DNA from: Methanobacteriota archaeon
Lineage (GTDB): Archaea; Methanobacteriota; Methanobacteria; Methanobacteriales; Methanobacteriaceae
Direction of reading: 5' to 3'
NCBI GenBank assembly: GCA_023430285.1
Contig: JAEZAV010000155.1
Coordinates: forward strand, 1-5,021
Length of the DNA stretch: 5,021 nucleotides
Shown here: one piece after another, positions 1-4,904 of the stretch
Position numbering within the stretch: position 1 is the stretch's first letter
How the letters are laid out: every line of letters starts with the position of its first letter
The notes under the pieces: model-generated
What the model was told of the DNA's origin: nothing
Database searches by the model: none
What the model saw: only the letters and a program-made list of their open reading frames with translations
Translations under genes and position numbers: made by a program

Positions 1-752
1 GGCTGGTTCCAGAGGTAGCGAAGCCCCCATTCAGCGGGACTTTTTTTATTCTCAGCACTATTCCAAATTGACTTAACCTCATCTGGAAGGTTCTTAGTCA
101 AACAACCTCCCCTTAATGGTTCCATTATTACAGTGCCAAGATCTTGATTTTTAGCATAATCCAGCCCGGCCTTGCCTGCCTGAAACTTTTCATCCATGTA
201 GTTCAGTTGGATCTGTGCAAAACTCCAGTCGTAGGAATCTACAACGAGCTTGAAAAATTCATACTCGTCATGGAATGAAAAACCTGCATAACCTATTTTT
301 CCCTCATCAATGGCATTATCTAGAAAATCAAAAACATCTGCTAGTTGGAGTGTTTGCCAAAAATCTTGGTGAAGCCCATGCAAAAGATAGAAATCAATTC
401 TATCTGTTTGAAGCCGTTTCAGCTGTTCATCCAAGAAAAAATTCAGATCTTCCTTCTTTTGAACCAGCCAACTTGGCAGTTTGGTTGAAAGGAACACATC
501 TTCACGGTAATTATCACTCAATGCGTTACCTAGGAACACTTCACTCATCCCTCCACCTTGGGCTGAAGTTCCATGGTAGGGGTAGGCAGTGTCTACGTAG
601 TTAACACCTTCATCAATGGCATGGTAGAGCATTTCCCTTGCCAGTGGTTCGTTGATCTTTTCAGGATTTCCATCGAGAATTGGAAGTCTCATACATCCAA
701 AACCTAGAATCGAAACCCTTTCACCAGTTTTACCAAATTTCCTCTTAAGCAA
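1..752 (-). CDS. Aldo/keto reductase, COG1453 type (3' part outside window)
   Basis: The visible 250 codons match the aldo/keto reductase fold of the COG1453 group, cytoplasmic NAD(P)H-linked oxidoreductases whose substrates are mostly unknown. Using the TTG at 752 as residue 1, the protein opens with LKRKFGKTG and GFGCMRLP (17-24), both characteristic of the group. The catalytic tetrad is intact: Asp54 and Tyr59 in YVDTAYPYH, Lys91 in STKLP and His125 in YLLHGL. GFSFHD (157-162), QIQLNY (180-185) and MEPLRGG (210-216) follow the expected order. Family members usually have about 370-390 residues, with a C-terminal ferredoxin-like Fe-S part that would lie beyond the window, so its presence cannot be judged. 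An in-frame ATG at 770 is the alternative start; TTG is preferred because it gives the family N-terminus and because a TATA box lies only about 30 nt upstream. The gene follows acs on the same strand but is separated by a terminator-like hairpin. The fold is certain; the substrate is not identifiable. Confidence 0.9.
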   Translation of the reverse strand, partial: MLKRKFGKTGERVSILGFGCMRLPILDGNPEKINEPLAREMLYHAIDEGVNYVDTAYPYHGTSAQGGGMSEVFLGNALSDNYREDVFLSTKLPSWLVQKKEDLNFFLDEQLKRLQTDRIDFYLLHGLHQDFWQTLQLADVFDFLDNAIDEGKIGYAGFSFHDEYEFFKLVVDSYDWSFAQIQLNYMDEKFQAGKAGLDYAKNQDLGTVIMEPLRGGCLTKNLPDEVKSIWNSAENKKSPAEWGLRYLWNQ

Positions 753-774
753 ATAAATCCATCTCCTCATGAAT

Positions 775-784
775 AAATATAAAA
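775..784 (-). promoter_or_regulatory. TATA box of the aldo/keto reductase gene
   Basis: On the minus strand this reads TTTTATATTT, a good archaeal TATA box. It begins about 31 nt upstream of the TTG at 752, which would put transcription initiation at or very near that codon, beyond the ATG at 770. An AGGAG-like ribosome site (about 762-766) lies between box and TTG, so a short-leader mRNA from some other promoter is also possible. This is a motif and spacing argument only. Confidence 0.5.
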
Positions 785-800
785 TTGTTTGTAAAAGTTT

Positions 801-830
801 GGGCCAGTTTCGAAAGATTCAAACCAGCCC
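801..830 (-). repeat. Imperfect 10-bp inverted repeat upstream of the reductase promoter
   Basis: On the minus strand GGGCTGGTTT and AAACTGGCCC flank a 10-nt spacer. Eight of ten positions are Watson-Crick pairs and the other two are G-U wobbles if transcribed in the minus direction; in the plus direction the same two become C-A mismatches. It lies 17 bp upstream of the TATA box, so it could be a protein-binding dyad or an RNA hairpin at the 3' end of an acs-side transcript. Confidence 0.45.
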
Positions 831-1015
831 TATGAAATATCAATTTCCATTTTTATATTCATTACTGGGCAATCACTTAAATTATTTTTCATATCTTAGA
901 AACATGATTAGAATTAGTGCAGGGGGTTGGAAATTAGTTTAAAATCAATAATTAAGAGTAGAAATACTATTTTGCAGTATCAAACAGAAAATTGTTTACG
1001 ATCTGTGTAAGCAAT

Positions 1016-1072
1016 AAAAAAAAGTAAAAGTAAAGTGAATGGAGGCGGGCCCAGGATTAAGCGGTCCTGGGC
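1016..1072 (-). terminator. Hairpin plus T-tract, probable acs terminator
   Basis: A perfect 8-bp GC-rich stem (GCCCAGGA at 1049-1056, TCCTGGGC at 1065-1072) encloses an 8-nt loop. It lies 35 bp after the acs stop codon. Read on the minus strand it is followed by a T-rich stretch ending in T8 (1016-1023). Archaeal transcription stops mainly at oligo-T in the non-template strand, so the T-tract could suffice, with the hairpin perhaps protecting the 3' end. No comparable tract follows the stem on the plus strand. Confidence 0.6.
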
Positions 1073-1107
1073 GGTTTTAATAATAAATTTATGATGTATT
1101 ATGTTTT

Positions 1108-2991
1108 TTATTCTTCTAGTGTTGATATATCACCCACATCTTCTCCTCTGTCCCTTGCCCTAAGCACCCGTCTTAAGATCTTACCACTCCTAGTTTTTGG
1201 AAGTGAATCAACCTGTTTAATTTCTCCTAATACAGCCACGGGTCCCAGTTCGTATCTTACGTGTTTGCTTATATCTTCAATGAGTTGGGTTTTAAGTTCA
1301 TAACCTTCCTTGAGAATTACAAATGCCTTGATAACTTCTCCCTTAATTGGGTCTGATTTACCTATGACAGCAGCTTCCACAACTGCAGGATAACTTACAA
1401 ATGCAGATTCAACTTCACTGGTTCCTATTCTGTGACCTGCAATTTTCAGGACGTCATCTGATCTTCCCTGTACCCAGAAGTATCCATCTTTATCTTTTCT
1501 TGCTATGTCTCCTGCCGTGTATACGCAGCCTGGAATATCTTTCCAGTAATTATCTACGTATTTCTTTTCGTCCTTGTAGAGGGTTCTGAACATGGATGGC
1601 CATGGTTTTTTAATCACCAGCATACCGCCCTTTCCAGGTGGTACTGAATTTCCATTTTCATCCACCACATCTGCATCTACACCTGGAAGGGGTTTGGTTG
1701 CAGATCCTGGTTTAAGGGGTGTGACTGGGAGTGGTGCTATCATGAACATTCCAGTTTCAGTCTGCCACCAAGTATCTATGATTGGACACTTCTCTTTACC
1801 AACATTTTCGTAGAGCCACATCCATGCTTCTGGATTTATTGGTTCTCCCACAGTTCCAAGCACCTTAAGTGATGAAAGGTTGTATATCTTGGTGTATTTG
1901 TTACCGAACCTCATTAGATGTCTTATGGCTGTTGGTGCTGTGTAGAGTTTGGTTACTCCATACTTCTCAACGATCTTCCACCATGCACCTGGATCAGGGT
2001 AGTCTGGAGCACCCTCGTAGACCAGTGTGGTTGTTCCAAGAAGCAGTGGTCCGTATAAGAGGTAACTGTGTCCTGTTATCCATCCAATATCTCCTGTGCA
2101 CCACCAAAGATCTCCATCGTGTATGTTGAATGCATTTTTGAGGGTTGTGGCTGTTCCAACCATGTAACCTGCAGTACTGTGAAGAACTCCCTTGGGTTTT
2201 CCTGTACTTCCAGAGGTGAAAAGTAGAAACAGTGGATCTTCAGCATCCATCTCTTCAGCTTCACACTCTGCTGGTTCTCCTTCGAGCAGTGTTTCGTAGA
2301 AGATTTCCCTCCCACTTAATTCTGACATTTCAATTGGAATTCCTGTGTGCTTCACAACCACCACTGTTTCAATTGTTGGGCACTGGAGTATTGCCTCGTC
2401 TGAAACCTTTTTCAGGTCGATAATTTTGCCTCTTCTAAATGTTCCATCTGCTGTTATGAGAATTTTAGCCTCAGCATCATTTATTCTTTCAACAAATGCT
2501 CCAACACTCAATCCTGAGTAAACCACACTGTGAACTGCGCCTATCTTGGTACATGCTAGCAAGGTTACAATGAGTTCGGTACACATTGGAAGGTAGGTGG
2601 AAACACGGTCGCCCTTTTTCACACCTAAATTTTTAAGTGCATTTGCAAACTTGTTGACTTCCCTGTAGAGTTCGTAGTAGGTCATTTTCTTTTCATGACC
2701 ACGTTCGTTCACGTATAAAATTGCAACCTGGTTACGTTTGTCTGTGTCTATCCATCTGTCAACGGCGTTGTAGGCCATGTTAATTTTACCGTTTACAAAC
2801 CATTTGTAGAACGGTTTATTAGATTCATCAAGGGTTTTTTCAGGTTTTTTAAACCAAACGAATTGTTCGGCCTTTTCTGCCCAGTATTTTTCGATATCTT
2901 TTCCCTTTTCTATTTCAGCTTCCCAATCTTTTATATTGGCAAGTTTTAAAACTTCTTCAGTGGGTTTGAATACCCTTTTTTCATCGAGCAA
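1108..2991 (-). CDS. acs: Acetyl-CoA synthetase, AMP-forming (acetate--CoA ligase)
   Basis: This cytoplasmic enzyme activates acetate with ATP and CoA to acetyl-CoA, AMP and pyrophosphate through an acetyl-adenylate. The 627-residue frame is uninterrupted and close to the usual ~650. An N-terminal Acs segment precedes the adenylate-forming domain. The phosphate-binding loop TSGSTGKPKG is at 259-268, WWCTGDIGWITGHSY at 296-310, TVGEPINPEAW at 380-390 and DTWWQTETG at 406-414. Trp409 is the position that narrows the acyl pocket to acetate in characterised Acs enzymes. YTAGD (491-495), GRSDDVLKIAGHRIGTSE (509-526) and the C-terminal lysine motif PKTRSGKILRR (598-608, catalytic Lys604) complete the set, so the enzyme should be active. 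In a hydrogenotrophic methanogen it would supply acetyl-CoA for biosynthesis; in an acetate user it could feed methanogenesis. It is divergent from the winged-helix gene at 3192. The TTG at 2991 is the only conventional start in the frame, but coding-like residues (KQDTDV) precede it and a better ribosome site points to an ATA at 3012, so the true N-terminus may be seven residues longer. Confidence 0.96.
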   Translation of the reverse strand: MLDEKRVFKPTEEVLKLANIKDWEAEIEKGKDIEKYWAEKAEQFVWFKKPEKTLDESNKPFYKWFVNGKINMAYNAVDRWIDTDKRNQVAILYVNERGHEKKMTYYELYREVNKFANALKNLGVKKGDRVSTYLPMCTELIVTLLACTKIGAVHSVVYSGLSVGAFVERINDAEAKILITADGTFRRGKIIDLKKVSDEAILQCPTIETVVVVKHTGIPIEMSELSGREIFYETLLEGEPAECEAEEMDAEDPLFLLFTSGSTGKPKGVLHSTAGYMVGTATTLKNAFNIHDGDLWWCTGDIGWITGHSYLLYGPLLLGTTTLVYEGAPDYPDPGAWWKIVEKYGVTKLYTAPTAIRHLMRFGNKYTKIYNLSSLKVLGTVGEPINPEAWMWLYENVGKEKCPIIDTWWQTETGMFMIAPLPVTPLKPGSATKPLPGVDADVVDENGNSVPPGKGGMLVIKKPWPSMFRTLYKDEKKYVDNYWKDIPGCVYTAGDIARKDKDGYFWVQGRSDDVLKIAGHRIGTSEVESAFVSYPAVVEAAVIGKSDPIKGEVIKAFVILKEGYELKTQLIEDISKHVRYELGPVAVLGEIKQVDSLPKTRSGKILRRVLRARDRGEDVGDISTLEE

Positions 2992-3019
2992 TACATCAGT
3001 GTCCTGTTTTATGTTTAAG

Positions 3020-3026
3020 CCCCCTT
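3020..3026 (-). promoter_or_regulatory. G-rich ribosome binding site upstream of acs
   Basis: On the minus strand AAGGGGG ends 7 nt before an ATA codon (3012-3010) that is in frame with acs. Five G residues can pair with the CCUCC of the archaeal 16S rRNA end, one as a G-U pair. It is 28 nt from the TTG at 2991, too far to serve it; the only motif near that TTG is a weak AGGA 10 nt away (3005-3002). This site therefore argues for initiation at position 3012. Confidence 0.45.
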
Positions 3027-3068
3027 CAGTTTTTTTGGTAAAATTGAATTTGTTTCAGTTAATTAAAC

Positions 3069-3084
3069 ACTGTACAAATACAGT
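3069..3084. promoter_or_regulatory. ACTGTA-N4-TACAGT palindrome, candidate acs operator
   Basis: This is a perfect 6-bp inverted repeat with a 4-bp spacer. It abuts the downstream edge of the proposed acs TATA box, between it and the predicted transcription start. Related half-sites recur on the plus strand at 3106-3111 (ACTGTA) and 3121-3126 (ACTGTT). A protein bound here would be expected to block acs transcription. The divergent winged-helix protein is the nearest candidate binder, by inference from position. Confidence 0.4.
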
Positions 3085-3091
3085 AATATAA
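3084..3091 (-). promoter_or_regulatory. Candidate TATA box of acs
   Basis: The minus strand reads GGTAAATTATATTA, with TTATATTA as the best TATA-like match upstream of acs. It would start transcription near 3060 and give a leader of about 50-70 nt, fitting the presence of a ribosome site. A second A/T-rich candidate, TTTAATTAA (3067-3059), would give a shorter leader. This is a motif match only. Confidence 0.4.
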
Positions 3092-3163
3092 TTTACCGTT
3101 ACTAAACTGTAGCTTTGAGCACTGTTTCATAACACTACAATGACCTTTGGGGTTAAAACAGAA

Positions 3164-3176
3164 ACCTTTATTTAAA
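3164..3176 (+). promoter_or_regulatory. Promoter of the winged-helix regulator gene
   Basis: GAAACC (BRE-like) is followed by TTTATTTAAA at 3167-3176. The box begins 25 nt before the ATG at 3192 and there is no ribosome site between them, so the mRNA is probably leaderless. This also argues against the upstream in-frame TTG at 3147, which lies before the promoter. Confidence 0.6.
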
Positions 3177-3191
3177 TTGAAATCAACACAA

Positions 3192-3968
3192 ATGAACATG
3201 GATAAAGTTAACAATGGGAAGATCGATCCAACCAACAGCTTCAAGGACATAAACAGTAAACTGGATGTTATACACAGGGAGGTTACCAGAATCAGGGAAC
3301 GTTCCAATCAAGAACACCTTGATCTCATCCTTCTAAACACAAGGAAGGACCTTGCAAATTCCATGGCTGTCTACGTTACAGAAGATATTGAAACAGATCT
3401 TGAAAGGGGAATGGTTTCAGAGTGCCATCTAAAGAAAACATGCAAACAAACCTTCAAGGATTTCCTTGACAGGAACGTGGACATAATCAAACAGGTTCAG
3501 GACATGGATAAAAAAACCATGGATGAAACCTACTCTAAACTGGATGAAATGAAAAATGAGGCTCCCTATGAAAAATGCAGGTTTTGCATCGGTGAAGTTT
3601 CATCCCTACTCCAAAAACAGTTGAAATTAATCGAATCACTGAAGCTTTATCAGGGTCCAGAGTTTGAAGAAACAGATTTAACTCCATTTTCTGAAGAATT
3701 AATTGTTAAAGATGTTTTAGAACCTTTATCAAACAAACAGAGACTCCAAATTATTCAATCCATGGCCACAGAAACCAAAACCTACTCCGAACTATCTGAG
3801 ATCACTGGGCTCAGGGGAGGAAACTTGCTGTTCCATATCCAAAAACTGCAAGATGGAGGTCTCATATTCCAAAGACACGAACGTGGAGATTACATGGTAA
3901 CTAAAAAAGGATATGCAATGCTAAACGCGCTTAAAAATATGAATAAATTCCTTGAAAACGAACTGTAA
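3192..3968 (+). CDS. Winged-helix transcriptional regulator with four-cysteine N-terminal domain
   Basis: This is a 258-residue soluble protein with no signal peptide or membrane segment. The C-terminal part is an ArsR-like winged helix: VLEPLSNKQRLQII (175-188), then the helix-turn-helix TYSELSEITGLRGGNLLFHIQKLQDGGLI (197-225) and a wing with basic residues ending in VTKKGYAML (236-244). The N-terminal 165 residues are mostly charged and helical, with no domain I recognise. They carry two cysteine pairs, Cys78-X5-Cys84 and Cys129-X2-Cys132, separated by a likely coiled helix (about 95-122). Such pairs often bind Zn or an Fe-S cluster, or act as a thiol switch; this is inference. The gene is divergent from acs and shares its upstream region, making it a candidate acs regulator or autoregulator. 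The ATG at 3192 was chosen because the TATA box at 3167 fits leaderless initiation there; the frame stays open to a TTG at 3147, and a second ATG lies at 3198. T-runs follow the stop. The DNA-binding role is likely; the ligand and targets are unknown. Confidence 0.85.
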   Translation: MNMDKVNNGKIDPTNSFKDINSKLDVIHREVTRIRERSNQEHLDLILLNTRKDLANSMAVYVTEDIETDLERGMVSECHLKKTCKQTFKDFLDRNVDIIKQVQDMDKKTMDETYSKLDEMKNEAPYEKCRFCIGEVSSLLQKQLKLIESLKLYQGPEFEETDLTPFSEELIVKDVLEPLSNKQRLQIIQSMATETKTYSELSEITGLRGGNLLFHIQKLQDGGLIFQRHERGDYMVTKKGYAMLNALKNMNKFLENEL

Positions 3969-4041
3969 ACCACTGTTTAACTATCCCACATGCTTCTTAC
4001 AAAATTTAACATGGGAACGATTTGAGAGGAAGTTTCCATTG

Positions 4042-4081
4042 TTTTTAAACTTATTTTTTAGGATCCCTTGATGCTTTTTTT
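4042..4081 (+). terminator. Oligo-T terminator after the winged-helix gene
   Basis: Three T-runs (T5 at 4042-4046, T6 at 4054-4059, T7 at 4075-4081) lie in the non-template strand 74-113 bp after the stop codon, with no strong hairpin. This is the usual form of archaeal intrinsic termination, and it separates this gene from the next, which has its own promoter. Confidence 0.5.
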
Positions 4082-4098
4082 AGTTGGAGTTTAGATCA

Positions 4099-4135
4099 AA
4101 ATAGTTTCCGTTAAAACTTTACATGGAAACTATTT
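4099..4135. promoter_or_regulatory. 11-bp perfect inverted repeat, candidate operator of the DUF998-like gene
   Basis: AAATAGTTTCC (4099-4109) and GGAAACTATTT (4125-4135) are exact reverse complements with a 15-bp spacer. The right arm covers the BRE position and overlaps the first bases of the TATA box at 4133, so a bound protein should affect promoter access directly. Degenerate copies lie upstream: GGGAACGATTT at 4013-4023 (two differences) and AGTTTCC at 4031-4037. The binding protein is not identifiable from the sequence. Confidence 0.5.
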
Positions 4136-4140
4136 ATTTA
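4133..4140 (+). promoter_or_regulatory. TATA box of the DUF998-like gene
   Basis: TTTATTTA begins 28 nt before the ATG at 4161, with GGAAAC just upstream as a BRE-like element. No ribosome site precedes the ATG (the bases are TTACTGGT), so the transcript is probably leaderless. The layout closely resembles the promoter at 3164-3176. Confidence 0.55.
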
Positions 4141-4160
4141 ATAAATTTCATATTACTGGT

Positions 4161-4799
4161 ATGAAATCATGGAATTATCGGATGGATATTTTTGGGATTC
4201 TGGCCCTCGTTGTTTTCAGTGTACTAACATTTATTTCACTGTCGTTGTATCCTGAATCCTATTCCATAGCATTCAACTGGCTCAGTAACTTGGGAAATGT
4301 TTATTTAAATCCTCAAGGAGCAATTTACTTTAACATGGCCTGTATTTTTACTGGCATCATCTTAATTCAATTTATAAGCCAATTTTATAGGTGGGACACT
4401 GGAAATTTGCTTGAAAGAATTTTACTTGCCCTTGCCATTGTTTTAGGAATTTTTGCATCGGTTTCTTTGATCTTCGTTGGGGTTTTTCCTGAGACTGATA
4501 TTAACCTTCATGTCTTGGCAGCAAAGGGAGTGTTCGAAGCATTGTTTCTGTCCATCATATTAATGACGGGAGCTATATTTAATCATCCGAAGTTCATGAT
4601 AGGTGTTGCTTTAATTGGTGTATTGGCTGTTATAATTGATCTGTTTTTCTTAACCATACTTTCGCTACCGAAGTACCATGATGCACTTGCAACACCATAC
4701 CCAACTCTACCGATTCCGGGTTTAGAATGGTCCGCAGTATTTATGTCATTCACCTGGCTTGCTGCATTATCCTACAACATGTACAAAATGAAGATTTAA
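4161..4799 (+). CDS. Six-helix integral membrane protein, DUF998-like
   Basis: This 212-residue hydrophobic protein has six likely membrane helices at about 9-29, 57-76, 86-109, 118-140, 145-168 and 187-207, with no cleavable signal peptide. The pattern after helix 1, NWLSNLG (39-45) followed by NPQGAIYFN (50-58), and the pair VGVFPE (106-111) with a histidine at 117 starting helix 4, resemble DUF998 membrane proteins (roughly 200 residues), whose function is unknown. The assignment rests on remembered motif pattern, not a search. No transport, redox or enzymatic signature is visible. Conserved polar residues near membrane faces (Ser42, Asn43, Glu111, His117) would be the first to consider functionally. 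The gene stands alone on its strand, with its own probable leaderless promoter and a dyad operator over that promoter, so it is likely induced or repressed by a specific signal. The ATG at 4161 is the first start after the promoter. Confidence 0.85.
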   Translation: MKSWNYRMDIFGILALVVFSVLTFISLSLYPESYSIAFNWLSNLGNVYLNPQGAIYFNMACIFTGIILIQFISQFYRWDTGNLLERILLALAIVLGIFASVSLIFVGVFPETDINLHVLAAKGVFEALFLSIILMTGAIFNHPKFMIGVALIGVLAVIIDLFFLTILSLPKYHDALATPYPTLPIPGLEWSAVFMSFTWLAALSYNMYKMKI

Positions 4800-4838
4800 C
4801 ATTGAATTTCTAAAACCCGATTAAGATGTTTAAATCCA

Positions 4839-4862
4839 TTTTTTACTAATCCATTTCTTTTT
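4839..4862 (+). terminator. Oligo-T terminator after the membrane protein gene
   Basis: T6 (4839-4844) and TTTCTTTTT (4854-4862) lie in the non-template strand 40-63 bp after the stop codon and end just before the next promoter. No stable hairpin accompanies them. The call rests on the archaeal oligo-T rule. Confidence 0.45.
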
Positions 4863-4873
4863 GTACAAAAACA

Positions 4874-4881
4874 TTTATATG
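4874..4881 (+). promoter_or_regulatory. TATA box of the TetR-family gene
   Basis: TTTATATG preceded by an A-rich BRE-like stretch begins 31 nt before the ATG at 4905 (28 nt before an in-frame TTG at 4902). No ribosome site lies between box and start, so a leaderless or nearly leaderless mRNA is expected. Confidence 0.55.
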
Positions 4882-4884
4882 CAC

Positions 4885-4900
4885 GCAAGTACATACTTGC
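4885..4900. promoter_or_regulatory. 16-bp palindrome, candidate TetR operator
   Basis: GCAAGTA and TACTTGC are perfect 7-bp inverted arms around a 2-bp centre (CA). The site sits between the TATA box and the start codon, where a bound dimer would block initiation. TetR-family proteins commonly bind such dyads at their own promoters, so autorepression by the adjacent gene product is the likely role. Confidence 0.65.
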
Positions 4901-4904
4901 ATTG

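Larger units (their letters stand above)
753..1107. other. Intergenic spacer between acs and the reductase gene
   Basis: This is a 355-bp A/T-rich spacer with no convincing open frame on either strand. From the acs side it holds a GC-rich hairpin (1049-1072) and an A8 run (T8 on the minus strand), two weak hairpins (ATACT/AGTAT at about 965-981 and ACAGA/TCTGT at about 984-1006), an imperfect dyad at 801-830, and the reductase TATA box at 775-784. A small RNA cannot be excluded, but no known RNA family or tRNA structure is recognised here. Confidence 0.6.

Noticed and set aside
275..604. 109-codon open frame on the plus strand
   Set aside because: It is the antisense shadow of the reductase gene, whose minus-strand frame has an intact catalytic tetrad and family motifs.
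901..1020. Possible tRNA or riboswitch from the small hairpins at 965-1006
   Set aside because: Stems are only 5 bp and A/T-rich, and no cloverleaf or known aptamer core is visible.
1091..2423. Several open frames antisense to or overlapping acs, including a 79-codon minus-strand frame at 2076-2315
   Set aside because: None resembles a known protein or has its own start signals, and acs is complete and uninterrupted over the same bases.
3147..3191. N-terminal extension of the winged-helix protein from a TTG at 3147
   Set aside because: The extension lies across the TATA box at 3167-3176 and has no ribosome site; the ATG at 3192 fits leaderless initiation.
3059..3307. 82-codon minus-strand frame across the divergent promoter region
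   Set aside because: It overlaps the start of the winged-helix gene and both promoters, has no ribosome site, and its cysteine- and leucine-rich translation looks non-coding.
3969..4160. Possible CRISPR-like or tandem repeat from recurring GGAAAC/GTTTCC motifs
   Set aside because: There are only four imperfect copies in alternating orientation with irregular spacing, which fits operator half-sites, not an array.
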